Shown piece by piece: positions 1-11,360 of a stretch of 64,000 nt of DNA (the first letter of the stretch is position 1; the number at the start of each line of letters is the position of its first letter). Below the pieces are notes generated by a model. The model saw only the letters and a program-made list of their open reading frames with translations. It was not told the origin of the DNA and made no database searches. Source of the DNA: Antedon mediterranea (Eukaryota; Echinodermata; Crinoidea; Comatulida; Antedonidae); NCBI RefSeq assembly GCF_964355755.1, contig NC_092671.1, forward strand, positions 6,831,001 to 6,895,000, read 5' to 3'. The position numbers and the translations under genes are program-made.

Positions 1-206
1 CCCGGACAACTACCCCCTTAGGACAACTACCCCCTTAGGATAACAACCCCCGGACAACTACCCCCGGACAACTACCCCCCGGACAACCACCCCCTTAGGA
101 CAACTACCCCCTTAGGATAACTACCCCCCGGGTAACTATCCCCGGTCAACTACCCCCGGTCAACAACCCCCGGTCAACTACCCCCCGGTCAACTACCCCC
201 CTCCCC
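1..206. repeat. C-rich short tandem array (about 14-15 bp unit)
   Basis: Irregular head-to-tail copies of a unit like ggacaactaccccc, sometimes extended with ttagga. The array runs off the left edge of the window. The same unit recurs in reverse complement at about 1426-1655, so this block may be one arm of a larger inverted structure. No coding potential. Confidence 0.85.
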
Positions 207-257
207 CATCCAAAAGTAGACAAATATATAGGACCGGTTTCTGTAAAAATGAAATCA

Positions 258-758
258 TCTGTTTTTAACGGTTGTTTCGAAACTAGAGAGACCCGAGACC
301 AGAGACCTGATACGAGACCCAATACGAAAAGGGAGACCTATATTTGGGTCTCCCTTTTCGTATATTATGGTCTCTCTTTTCGTATAGTGTGGTCTCTCTT
401 TTCGTATAGTGGGGTCTCCCTTTTCTTATAGTGGGGTCTCCCTTTTCTTATAGTGGGTCTCCCTTTTCGTATATTTGGGTCTCCCATTTTGTATATTTGG
501 GTTTCCCATTTTGTATATTTGGGTCTCCCTTTCGTATAACTGGATCTCCCTTTCGTATAACTGGGTCTCCCTTTTCGTATATTTAGGTCTCCCTTTTCGT
601 ATAGTGGGGTCTCCCTTTTCGTATAGTGGGGTCTCCCTTTTCGTATAGTGGGGTCTCCCTTTTCGTACGTGGGTCTCCCTTTTCGTATATTTAGGTCTCC
701 CTTTTCGTATCTGGTCTCTGGTCTCGGGTCTCTAGTTTCGAAACACCCGTTTTTAACC
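258..758. repeat. Foldback element with internal minisatellite
   Basis: The outer ends are inverted repeats: about 261-330 reads into gtttcgaaactagag and gacccgagaccagagacc, and about 700-757 reads back through ggtctctggtctcgggtc and ctagtttcgaaac. Between them, about 340-715 holds some 17 copies of a 21-22 bp unit (gtctcccttttcgtatagtgg with variants). The 60-codon open frame at 249-431 lies inside the repeat and is not a gene. It resembles a non-autonomous foldback or MITE-like element; no target duplication was identified. Confidence 0.75.
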
Positions 759-779
759 GATTATTCTGTTTAACAGCAC

Positions 780-1425
780 GCAAGACCCTAGATGTGCTAG
801 ATTTAAAGTACCGTATTTATTGAAAAAACGGCCTGGGCTGTTTATTGTTTAGGTGGTTTTTAGGTGGACATTTATTGGAAGAAAGTTGTTTATTCAATGG
901 GAGGGGGTATAATCTAATGGAAATAGACGCCGATTATTCCATATGATGTTTCATGGGAGTGACATGGTCACCGTTTATTTGAGGGGAATTTATTTAAAGA
1001 TCGACGTTTATTCGGTGAGTGAACATTGAGGTCAAATATCAAAAGTGATATTATTCTTCAAGTGTACAAAAATACATATATGACAAATTTGAGACAAAAA
1101 TTAATTCTTTTAAGACCAGTGGTTATCGAAGCATTGTCCTGCCGCAAAAATTATTATTATTATTAGCGAACCCAGTCTTTACAGTAAATACAGGGAGTAC
1201 TATATAATACGTTCGACTATCCTATGATCATGTGTGACAATCTTCAGTTTATACTAGGCTATATTTATGTTCAATCTTTTACTTTTGTTTACAATAATGA
1301 ATAGTAATTCGTCAAAGTAACGAATTAAAATATAGTTATTAATTCCTATTAATTATACACTGTTGCAGAGTCAGGTTGTTGAATGGTCTGAGTGGTTAGG
1401 GTGTTCTAAAGGGATAGTTTTCTGG
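780..1425. other. Non-coding stretch with old repeat fragments
   Basis: No gene is seen. About 830-1020 carries several degenerate gtttattgg/gtttattcgg words, similar to the cgtttattcgag words at 41050-41120, suggesting an old dispersed repeat. About 1375-1400 has a weak tRNA A-box-like stretch, too poor to call a SINE. Confidence 0.5.
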
Positions 1426-1655
1426 GTGGTAATTGTCCGGGGGTAATTGTCCGGGGGGTAATTGTTCCTAGGGGGTAATTGTCCGGGGGGTAGTTGTCCT
1501 AAGGGGGTAGTTGTCCTAAGGGGGTTGTTGTCCTAAGGGGGTAGTTGTCCTAAAGGGGTAGTTGTCCTAAGGGGGTAGTGGTCCAGGTGGTGGTTGTCCG
1601 GGGGGTAGTTGTCCGGGGGTAGTTGTCCGGGGGGTAAATGTCCAGGGGGTGAATA
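1426..1655. repeat. G-rich short tandem array, inverse of 1-206
   Basis: Copies of gggggtagttgtcc and gggggtaattgtccgg in tandem. This is the reverse complement of the C-rich block at the left edge. Many runs of five or six G on one strand make it a candidate for G-quadruplex formation. Confidence 0.85.
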
Positions 1656-1747
1656 TCCGGATACGCATAAAACAATTTAAGAATGACAGATTTTGGATTA
1701 GATATTTTAGCCATTAATCAACCTTAAGAAGTAGGCCTATCTGGTTA

Positions 1748-2574
1748 TATGCTGTGGAAAGAACCCCCACCCAATTTCTGTGATAATCGCATTTAAAACC
1801 AATTTTTTTTGTATTGATAATTGACATAGTGTTGAGAACTGATCGATTATGAAAAAATAATGATGAATATCGATTCAGAACTTCTTTAAACAAAGGGGGG
1901 TCATTCCTTCACATGGGGGTTGGACATTTTAGATAGGCCATGAAAACGAACCCCTCCCTCCAATTTCTATGATATTCTGATTTAAAACCAAATTTTGTTT
2001 TATTGATATTTGACATAGTGTTGAGAACTGATCGATTATGAAAAAATAATGATGAATATCGATTCAGAACTTCTCTAAACAAAGGGGGTCATTCCTTCAC
2101 AGGGGGGTTGAAAATTTTAGATAGGCCATGAAAACGAACCCCCTCCAATTTCTATGATATTCTGATGTAAAACCAAATTTATTTTGTATTGATAATTGAC
2201 ATAGTGTTGAGAACTGATCGATTGTGAAAAAATAATGATGAATATTGATTCAGAACTTCTTTAAACAAAGGGGGGTCATTTTTTCACAGGGGGGTTGAAC
2301 ATTTTAGATAGGCCATGAAAACGAACCCCCCCCCCCCCTCCAATTTCTGTGATAATCGCATTTAAAACCAATTTTGTTTTGTATTGATAATTGACATAGT
2401 GTTGAGATCTGATCGATTATGAAAAAATAATGATGAATATCGATTCAGAACTTCTTTAAACAAAGGGGGGTCATTCCTTCACAGGGGGGTTGAACATTTT
2501 AGATAGGCCATGAAAACAAACCCCCCTCCAATTTCTATGATATTCTGATTTAAAACCAAATTCATTTTGTATTA
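1748..2574. repeat. About 190-bp satellite, left block
   Basis: About 4.4 copies of a unit of 187-194 bp, recognised by gaactgatcgattatg, aatatcgattcagaactt and tagataggccatgaaaac at regular spacing (gatcgatt at about 1841, 2030, 2217, 2411). The same array resumes at 7947 after a 5.4-kb insertion. Confidence 0.9.
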
Positions 2575-2589
2575 CCGTAGTTCCCCGGG

Positions 2590-5342
2590 TAGGTGGTGTT
2601 ATGGCATATATAAGCGAAAGGTATTGTCACCCAAATAATGTGCATCTAAAGAAAAACAGCTGCTCGCCTAACGTTGAAATAATGGTACTCTCAATACGTC
2701 CGTTCTACATACCGAGGGAATTTTCACATGTTGTTTTAGTGGTTGTATACATACCAAACAAAAATCTGGCCAAGGAAGCACAAAGAGAACTAACCGTAGT
2801 TATAGCGGAAATTGAAACGGCTTCCCCTGACGCATATATTGTAATAAATGGAGACTTTAATCATTGTACCCTAAAAAAGAGTAGCGTTTACTATTACCAA
2901 CATGTGAAGTGCAGCACGCGGGAATCTGTTACCCTTGACGTATGTTATTCAAACGTAAAACACGCATATTTAGCAAGAAAATTGCCGAAACTTGGTAAAT
3001 CTGACCATAATTTAATTATACTACAACCCAAGTATCGTCCATTAGTACAACGGCAGAAACCCAGGGTAATTACTGTAAAGAAGTGGACTCAAGATGCAAT
3101 AGAACAGCTGAAATGCGAATTTGAAACTACGGACTGGAGTGTTTTTACGGAAAATTCAAACGGGTCAGACGAGGTAACGGAAGCGGTCAGTGCATATATT
3201 AACTTTTGTACTGAAAATGTAATACCAAAAAGGAAAGTAAAAATCTACGGAAACCGTAAACCATGGATAAATAGGGAGGTGACAGATGTTATTAAGAAAA
3301 AGAGACAGGCCTTCGATCGAGGTGATGTAAATGAACTAAATAAAATCCAAAAGGAACTTAAACGAGTAATACGTAAAAGTAAACTAAAGTACAAACGTGA
3401 AATAGAAGAACATTTTGTAGGTAATGATATGAGTAAGGTTTGGAGGGGAATGAGGCAAATGAGCGGATATGCAAAATCGCCACAAGGAAGTGGAATTGTG
3501 TCAAATTTGACTAAACAATATGCTAATGAATTAAATACTTTTTTTAATAGGTTCGATCGCTATAATTTTTCTGATGAACAGATCTTAATCAAAAGTAGGT
3601 TGGCCTTACCAGATGAAAGTGGTTTTGACCTTAAGACAAATGCGGATGAAGTTACCAGCCACTTTAAAGGTCTGAAAGCATCCAAATCAGCTGGACCAGA
3701 CCAAATTCTACCCAAAGTTCTTAAATTATGCGCAACCCAATTGGCAGATATTTTTGTATATATTTTTAACTTGATTTTTGAAACACAAACCTTGCCAGAA
3801 TCCTGGAAAACGTCATGCATCATCCCAATCCCTAAACGACAAAATATACAGTGTTATAACGATCTTAGACCTGTTGCGCTAACATCCGTCCCAATGAAAG
3901 TCTGTGAAAAGATTGTTCTAAAAAGCCTGAAACCATTAGTTGCAGATTTTTTGGACCCACATCAGTTCGCTTATCGGAGAAACAGGAACACTGAAGACGC
4001 ATTAATATACAAAAATGAAAAAATGTATGCCCATCTTGACAATTGGAGAACATCCCCGTCTGTTAGGATTATGTACTTCGACTTTAGTTCAGCTTTTAAT
4101 ACCATCCAACCACACATTTTAATTAATAAGTTGTTCGGCATGAATATCCCCAATTTACTAATTTCGTTCGTTTTTAACTTCCTCGTTGGACGTCTCCAGT
4201 TTGTTAGGCTAAATCAAAATGTCAGATCGGACATTATTCGGACAAATACGGGAGCACCACAAGGTACTGTACTTGCACCGTTTTTGTTCACATTGTATAC
4301 GTCAGATTTCCAACCTAGATTCCCGGACTGTCCAGTAATTAAATTTGCAGATGATTCTGCTATGATAGGTTTAATAAAAGAGGATGACGATACAAATTTC
4401 AAATCTGAAATAGTTAGGTTTACGAAATACTGTGATGAAAATTTCCTGGAACTTAATGTAGCAAAAACCAAAGAAATGCGAATAGATTTCCGCCGTAAAA
4501 AAAGAAGGGAAATTGAGCCTGTCCAGATTAAAGGACATGAGGTAGAAATCGTTAAAACATATAAGTATCTTGGGGTAACGTATGACAATAATTTATCATG
4601 GGGAGAGCATGTAGATCAACTAATTAAAAAATTAAATACTAGACTGTACTGTTTGAGGAAAATGAACGTTTTTAGGGTAAGGGAAGAGATACTTACTATG
4701 TTTTATTCATCTGTTATTTTTTCAATCTGGGATTATTGCCTATTAGGCTGGGGTGGGAACATAAACAAAGGAGATAAGGGCCGCATATGTAAAGTGTTAG
4801 AAAGGGCATTAAGAGTGATTGGCTCGTCGGCGCTGACAGCGGACTCAGTCTACGATTGTCACTACGGAGAACGATTGAAAAATGGTTTACAGGCGGTCAT
4901 GGAGGAGGAAAGCCACCCCCTTCATTCGGATCTTCTTCGCTGCCACATTGGTAGAAGTGGTAGACTGAGGCAGGTGTTGGCGCGGACGGGTCGATACTCA
5001 AATTCGTTTCTCCCAGCTGGGATTAAAAAATTTAACGATGACTTTAAGAGGTAACTACAATAATTTTGATAACAATAATAAATAATATAATATAATAATT
5101 AATAATGAAATATAAGACACTTTTTAAACCGTTTTGTAATGATCTGTATTTTTAACTTAAATATTTTTGAGCTGTAATTTTATGATGTACTTTTTTAATC
5201 ATTGTGTATTTTTATATTGTTATTCTGCATTTTATACTTTATTTTTATACGATTTTTTTATACGATATTTTTATGTGATAAGTGAGCAAATGCAATTTCC
5301 AGTTTATTTGGACAATAAAAGTTATCTGTATCTGTATCTGTA
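2590..5342 (+). mobile_element. 5'-truncated non-LTR (LINE) retrotransposon
   Basis: The insertion interrupts the left end of the TIR element, splitting gggta from taatccca. The right end of the host element shows the uninterrupted form gggtataatcccacc. The 3' end carries AATAAA (5314-5319) and a (tatctg)3 tail at about 5323-5342, a usual LINE terminus. The 5' end falls inside the endonuclease domain, so it is a truncated copy. The nearly intact coding region suggests recent insertion. Confidence 0.85.
2601..5054 (+). CDS. LINE ORF2 fragment: endonuclease C-terminus plus reverse transcriptase
   Basis: 817 codons without a stop. Residues about 1-145 match the C-terminal half of an apurinic-type endonuclease (VVVYIPNKN, INGDFNH, and the terminal SDHNLI). 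Upstream in-frame codons give GGV just before the methionine, as expected inside the endonuclease GGGV motif, so the ATG is not a native start. Reverse transcriptase spans about 345-640, with DLRPVALTS, a YFDFSSAFNTI segment, GAPQGTVL and catalytic FADD (KFADDSAMI). The C-terminus ends in the usual conserved region (LPAGIKKFND). In families of this kind the protein nicks target DNA and reverse transcribes its own RNA there. Motifs resemble CR1/L2-type elements, but the clade is uncertain. The missing N-terminus makes this copy unlikely to move itself. Confidence 0.9.
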   Translation: MAYISERYCHPNNVHLKKNSCSPNVEIMVLSIRPFYIPREFSHVVLVVVYIPNKNLAKEAQRELTVVIAEIETASPDAYIVINGDFNHCTLKKSSVYYYQHVKCSTRESVTLDVCYSNVKHAYLARKLPKLGKSDHNLIILQPKYRPLVQRQKPRVITVKKWTQDAIEQLKCEFETTDWSVFTENSNGSDEVTEAVSAYINFCTENVIPKRKVKIYGNRKPWINREVTDVIKKKRQAFDRGDVNELNKIQKELKRVIRKSKLKYKREIEEHFVGNDMSKVWRGMRQMSGYAKSPQGSGIVSNLTKQYANELNTFFNRFDRYNFSDEQILIKSRLALPDESGFDLKTNADEVTSHFKGLKASKSAGPDQILPKVLKLCATQLADIFVYIFNLIFETQTLPESWKTSCIIPIPKRQNIQCYNDLRPVALTSVPMKVCEKIVLKSLKPLVADFLDPHQFAYRRNRNTEDALIYKNEKMYAHLDNWRTSPSVRIMYFDFSSAFNTIQPHILINKLFGMNIPNLLISFVFNFLVGRLQFVRLNQNVRSDIIRTNTGAPQGTVLAPFLFTLYTSDFQPRFPDCPVIKFADDSAMIGLIKEDDDTNFKSEIVRFTKYCDENFLELNVAKTKEMRIDFRRKKRREIEPVQIKGHEVEIVKTYKYLGVTYDNNLSWGEHVDQLIKKLNTRLYCLRKMNVFRVREEILTMFYSSVIFSIWDYCLLGWGGNINKGDKGRICKVLERALRVIGSSALTADSVYDCHYGERLKNGLQAVMEEESHPLHSDLLRCHIGRSGRLRQVLARTGRYSNSFLPAGIKKFNDDFKR

Positions 5343-6188
5343 TAATCCCACCCCCCTTGTACATGAAATTTGCCCGAATTTGGGAGGTGGGACTATACCC
5401 GGGGATTTCCCGCTGCATGAACTGAAAATGACGATATTTCTTCTAGCTACGATTTAGGCTATCTAAAAGCTTTATTCCGATGTAGGCCTAGCAATTAGAC
5501 GGCCAGACCATCTAGGCCTAGGCGGCCTAATTGGTCTTACCTGTGCTATGCCTACCGTATAGATTTTCCCCGAGATTTCTACTTAAAAAATACCCTAAAA
5601 TGTGATCTAGGCCTAGCTTCCTAAATCGACATGAACTCGATCGATACATATTCACTCACACGCTCGAATCGCATGTTGTTGCATGTGACACAAACTCTAC
5701 TGTGCACAAGCTGGTCGGTATAGAGGGCGGTGTTTTTTTTACGGTAATCAAGCATGCACAGTAGTGTAAACAACAAGAAAGAATTGTGATATAACGATAT
5801 ATACTTTAATATTTAAGAAATTGACCTTTGTATCGGAATTCAAATAGGTTCACAAACTTGACCCAGAAAGTCCAAAGGAGAGTTTGTCCAGATGTTTTAA
5901 TGACCATTTAGTTTATAATAGAATCCCTAAAGAAAACACTTAGCTTAATTTTGTGACTTTCCCATCGTTAAACCAGGAGTGATCGACACTATTTAAGTAC
6001 AGATTTGACAGTGTCATCCATCACAGAAATACCTAATTATACCGTTAATCACTCCCACTTAAACACCCCTGGATCAACTTAGGACCAATCGTTACCCTCA
6101 CAGATTACGTAATTGACATATGCTAATGAACTGAGCCAATATACTCCCAAGTTTCAGAAGGGCCCGGACACACCTCACAGCCACCTCA
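5343..6188. other. Interior of the 5.4-kb TIR element, no gene
   Basis: AT-rich non-coding DNA with several taggcctag words. A further aatttgggaggtgggact/tacccggggatttccc block near 5375-5410 echoes the element termini. No open frame of interest. Confidence 0.5.
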
Positions 6189-7405
6189 CAGGGATGTCAC
6201 CACGCTGGTCGGCGCTGGTCGGCCCCGACCAGCACTCAACATTTCCGACCAGGATTTACAGGCTGCCGACCACCACTATTATTTATTAATCATTACGATA
6301 TTTATATTAGGCCTAGGCCTAACTAAAATTCGTACTAAAACATTTTACCTAGCACATCGTTAATAACAGACAAGCTAGCCTCATATAGATAAGACAAAAG
6401 ACTACAGCAAATGTTTCCGTGGTTACGTACGTTACTTTATTTGTAACACAATACCAGGTCTACCCTGCCCTGGTATTCATTGTTACAGCTTGTGAGTCAT
6501 GGCGAACAACGTGCTACACAGCACAGTGTACAACTACAAGTTTAAAGTTCACATAGCGACCATTCAAGCGTTTTATTTTGCACAGAATAAAAATACAAAC
6601 AAGTACGCAGTAATTAAAAATGTACAACTACATAGACCCAAACAAAATCATTTTTAATTGCTGAATGTTTTGTCACCCTGCTTTAATTATATTATGTTAG
6701 TATGTTACTAGTTTTACATTTTTGTAGTTAACTCTACGAACTATTAAAAAAAATAAAAAAAACATGCGCATGGTTCAGTGAGACCGGGCAAGTTTGTTCG
6801 TTTATGATCGCCGAGCATGGTACAATAATTACATGTCCCTGGGATAACTTCAGGTTGCTGAACTTCAGTTAACCCATAAACACGTGTCTGTTCTTGCCGG
6901 CCATGCACTACATGCTTGCCGCACAGTTGTGAAACAAAAAATCCGGAATTCGCGAATACGCTAAAAAACTCTCGCGCAAAAGAACACGAACATTATATCG
7001 AGCAACAAGTAGTAAGGTCTAGGCTAATAATTTATCTACAGTATTTGATTAGGGATTAGGCCTACTAAATAAGGCAGCGCCTGTTTTTGTGGAATTCAGA
7101 TTTTGGGGCATCTATCTAAGCCTTGGCTAGGCCTAGTGGTCGTAGTGTCTACAAGGCTAGGCCTAAGCCTGACGCGATCTATTGCTATTCATTTCGTAAG
7201 CGTTTTTTTGTTTTCGCGAATAATAACGGCGACTCCCCGGTGGTACAAGGTTAGGCCTAGACCTGACGCAATTTGTTGTTATTTATTTTCATAATTCTTT
7301 ATGTTTCACTAAAATAACGACAAACCCCCGGGGCGGGGGGGGGGAATACCCGGGGGGGGGGGGGAATTTGCCGACCGGCACTCCAAAAAGCTGGTGACAT
7401 CCCTG
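6189..7405. mobile_element. hAT-like non-autonomous transposon nested in the TIR element
   Basis: The termini are inverted: left cagggatgtcaccacgctgg, right in reverse complement cagggatgtcaccagctttt, with gtcgg-rich subterminal sequence on both sides. The CAGGG ends are typical of hAT elements. Flanking 8-mers ccacctca (6181-6188) and agtcctca (7406-7413) agree at the last five positions, consistent with a decayed 8-bp target duplication. Near the right end is a run of G (about 7326-7367). No transposase is recognisable. Confidence 0.65.
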
Positions 7406-7944
7406 AGTCCTCACGGAGCACACACCTTACAGCCACCTCACGGAGCACACACCTTACAGCCACTTCTTCAGAAGCAGACTAACACACTTCACACCTCACC
7501 GAGAGCATCATTGATCCTCCGCGTTCCTTATCTATACTTATAGTTGTATATTGTACTGAAGTATTATACTGAATAAATAATATATGTGTTACGACAGTCA
7601 AGCGAGTTAGAGTCTTTCATTAGTACCTCAACAACCCAAACATTATATTACAGAATGTACACGACGGCGAAAGGATGTACAGAACGTGACGATCGGGGCC
7701 TTAAGGTTGTATTCAACTTAATGTTTGATGAGTTTTAAGTCAGCCAAATTCAGAGAAATCACTCTATTTTTTTGGTGAGAAATTGACGTCGGCCTAGCTA
7801 GCTACAGTAGGCCTAGGCCCACCTCTGGCCTAATGTAAAATTATACACTGGGACTTTGCCCGGGGATATGCTTGCGTGTGAAGGTAATCGTAAAGTCGGG
7901 GGTGGGATTATACCCGAGGTGGGATTATACCCGAGGAACTACGG
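7406..7944. other. Right interior of the 5.4-kb TIR element
   Basis: Contains two direct copies of cacggagcacacaccttacag near 7413-7460 and, at the end, tandem tataatcccacc-type motifs (reverse strand) matching the left terminus. No gene is seen. Confidence 0.45.
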
Positions 7945-7946
7945 TA

Positions 7947-10282
7947 ATAATTGATATAGTGTTGAGAACTGATCGATTATGAAAAAATAATGAAGAATAT
8001 CGATTCAGAACTTCTTTAAACAGAGGGGGGTCATTCTTTCACAGGGTGGTTGAACATTTTAGATAGGCCATGAAAACGAACCCCCCTCCAATTTCTGTGA
8101 TAATTGTATTTAAAACCAATTTTTTTTGTATTGAAAATTGACATAGTGTTGAGAACTGATAGATTATGAAAAAATAATGATGAATATCGATTCAGAACTT
8201 CTTTAAACAAAGGGGGGTCATTCCTTCACAGGGGGGTTGGAAATTTTAGATAGGCCATGAAAACGAACCCTCCTCCAATTTCTATGATATTCTGATTTAA
8301 AACCAAATTTTGTTTTATTGATATTTAACATAGTGTTGAGAACTGATCGATTATGAAAAAATAATGATGAATATCGATTCAGAACTTCTTTAAACAAAGG
8401 GGGTCATTCCTTCACAGGGGGGTTGAAAATTTTAGATAGGCCATGAAAAAGAACCCCCTCCAATTTCTATGATATTCTGATGTAAAACCAAGTTCATTTT
8501 GTTTTATTGATATTTGACATAGTGTTGAGAACTGATCGGTTATGAAAAAATAATGATGAATATCGATTCAGAACTTCTTTAAACAAAGCGGGGTCATTCC
8601 TTCACAGGGGGGTTGACAATTTTAGATAGGCCATGAAAACAAACCCCCCTGCAATTTCTATGATATTCTGATTTAAAACCAAATTCATTTTGTATTAATA
8701 ATTGACATAGTGTTGAGAACTGATCGATTATGAAAAAATAATGAAGAATATCGATTCAGAACTTCTTTAAACAGAGGGGGGTCATTCTTTCACAGGGGGG
8801 TTGAAAATTTTAGATAGGCCATGAAAACAAACCCCCTCCAATTTCTATGATATTCTGATTTAAAACCAAATTCATTTTGTATTAATAATTGACATAGTGT
8901 TGAGAACTTTGAGAACTGATCGATTATGAAAAAATAATGAAGAATATCGATTCAGAACTTCTTTAAACAGAGGGGGGTCATTCTTTCACAGGGGGGTTGA
9001 ACATTTTAGATAGGCCATGAAAACGAACCCCCCTCCAATTTCTATGATATTCTGATTTAAAACCAAATTCATTTTGTATTAATAATTGACATAGTGTTGA
9101 GAACTGATCGATTATGAAAAAATAATGAAGAATATCGATTCAGAACTTCTTTAAACAGAGGGGGGTCATTCCTTCACAGGGGGGTTGAACATTTTAGATA
9201 GGCCATGAAAACAAACCCCCCTCCAATTTATATGATATTCTGATTTAAAACCAAATTCATTTTGTATTAATAATTGATATAGTGTTGAGAACTGATCGAT
9301 TATGAAAAAATAATGAAGAATATCGATTCAGAACTTCTTTAAACAGAGGGGGGTCATTCTTTCACAGGGGGGTTGAACATTTTAGATAGGCCATGAAAAC
9401 GAACCCCCCTCCAATTTCTGTGATAATTGTATTTAAAACCAATTTTTTTTGTATTGAAAATTGACATAGTGTTGAGAACTGATAGATTATGAAAAAATAA
9501 TGATGAATATCGATTCAGAACTTCTTTAAACAAAGGGGGGTCATTCCTTCACAGGGGGGTTGGAAATTTTAGATAGGCCATGAAAACGAACCCCCCTCCA
9601 ATTTCTATGATATTCTGATTTAAAACCAAATTTTGTTTTATTGATATTTGACATAGTGTTGAGAACTGATCGATTATGAAAAAATAATGATGAATATCGA
9701 TTCAGAACTTCTTTAAACAAAGGGGGTCATTCCTTCACAGGGGGGTTGAAAATTTTAGATAGGCCATGAAAAAGAACCCCCTCCAATTTCTATGATATTC
9801 TGATGTAAAACCAAGTTCATTTTGTTTTATTGATATTTGACATAGTGTTGAGAACTGATCGATTATGAAAAAATAATGATGAATATCGATTCAGAACTTC
9901 TTTAAACAAAGGGGGGTCATTCCTTCACAGGGGGGTTGAACATTTTAGATAGGCCATGAAAAGAAACCCCCCTCCAATTTCTATGATATTCTGATTTAAA
10001 ACCAAATTCATTTTGTATTAATAATTGACATAGTGTTGAGAACTGATCGATTATGAAAAAATAATGAAGAATATCGATTCAGAATTTCTTTAAACAGAGG
10101 GGGACTTTCTTTCACAGGGGGGTTGAAAATGTTAGATAGGCCATGAAAACGAACGCCACTCCAATTTCTATGATATTCAAAACCAAATTTTGTTTGATAT
10201 TTGACATAGTGCTGAGAACTGATCGATTATGAAAAAATAATGATGAAAATCGATTCAGAACTTTTTTAAACAGAAGGTACCA
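7947..10282. repeat. About 190-bp satellite, right block
   Basis: About twelve more tandem copies of the unit described for the left block. Positions of the gatcgatta word step by roughly 185-200 bp, one unit near 8900 carrying a short internal duplication of gagaact. Every unit keeps a C-run followed by tccaatttct and a G-run before gttgaa. The last unit decays at about 10280. The minus open frame at 10112-10306 is a by-product of the repeat. Confidence 0.92.
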
Positions 10283-11357
10283 AGGTGGGGGGAGGGGGGA
10301 AGACATTCTTTCTATGAAAATTGTATTATTATTATTGCGACATAAAAAAATAAAATTATGATTATAAAAAAGGCCCTCGTAATATCCATGTTTATTTATT
10401 TTTTGTTTTTAGATAACTATGTGGTTCTGCTATAAGAGATGGGAGAGGGTCAGTCAAAAGAGAAGGGAGGTGTTGAGGGGGGGGGGGTAACTTTCACGGG
10501 GGGGTTGAAAGTTTTAGCTTAGCTAAAATTTTCAACCTCCCCTCCAAGCCAGCGAAGATCAGTGAAGCGTGTAATCGTTGAATAAACATGAAAAACTCCC
10601 TTTTCGCGCATGCGTTGTTAAGGGGGGGTTGAGAATTATGGGGAGGTTGGATTTCTTAGAACAACGCCATTAATTTCGGTTATGTTACCTAGCTAGGCCT
10701 AGGCCTATTATATTGATGAGATATGGCTTTGACCTGTTGTACCTTAATTTAATCATTTACTAAGTATTAGTATTAATAATTCATTGTTAAAGTTACTGCA
10801 TTGCATTAAGCACCTGGATACTATAGTTATGATAATCTTCGCAAAACTTTATAGCTCATGTGATCATTTTAATTGATTTACGTATAGCTGTACAATGTCA
10901 ATGGCATGTAGGTGTCGCGTCGTTGTTGTAGGAGGAGGAGAGTTAACCGCAAGGATTTTGTTATCGCTTGCTATGACGACACGGTTTTGCATTTTTAATT
11001 AGTTTAAGGGATCGTCTTTTATATTGTTTGTTTTAACTTAAATACAAAACTTTTCAGTTTGACGCTTAAGGAGCCACATATATTGCTAGACATGCATTTA
11101 TAGGTCATTGTTATGTTTTGTTTTAGTAATCTGGTTCACATTCAAGAAACAGGAATAAAGGAGCACCTTGGGTGTTGGACTTGAATAACGAATATATCAC
11201 TCGCATTATTTTTAGGGCAGTTACAGTAAGTAATATTCAATCTTAGTTGTTCACGTGTTTAATCAACAACTATTAATTGTCATTACCAGCCATGAATGAA
11301 GACATTATTATAAAATCACTTAAGTCACACAGAATTAATATTACTTTTTTTAAATAA
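10283..11357. other. Non-coding stretch upstream of TRIM-A
   Basis: About 10498-10545 is a near-palindrome centred on gttttagcttagctaaaa with arms sharing the ggttgaaa word of the satellite, perhaps a related element. From 10700 on it is unremarkable AT-rich DNA. A good donor-like gtaagt lies at about 11225, a possible 5' non-coding exon end for TRIM-A, unproven. Confidence 0.4.
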
Positions 11358-11360
11358 TAG

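Larger units (their letters stand above)
2575..7944. mobile_element. 5.4-kb TIR element inserted in the satellite (TA target duplication)
   Basis: The ends are imperfect inverted repeats: the left begins ccgtagttccccgggta and the right, in reverse complement, begins ccgtagttcctcgggta. TA flanks both ends (2573-2574 and 7945-7946). Removing the element and one TA restores tgtattaataattg, which occurs intact in neighbouring satellite units. That gives a clean insertion site. The interior holds a non-LTR retrotransposon (about 2590-5342) and a hAT-like element (6189-7405). No transposase open frame remains, so it is non-autonomous; superfamily is unassigned beyond TA targeting. Confidence 0.75.

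Noticed and set aside
249-431. 60-codon open frame
   Set aside because: Lies in the foldback minisatellite; its repetitive composition comes from the DNA repeat.
1-1655. CRISPR-like short repeats
   Set aside because: Irregular head-to-tail units without unique spacers, in a eukaryotic genome.
3560-4588. Minus-strand open frames of 60-124 codons
   Set aside because: Antisense shadows of the LINE reverse transcriptase.
10112-10306. 64-codon minus-strand frame
   Set aside because: Falls in the last satellite units; composition is repeat-driven.
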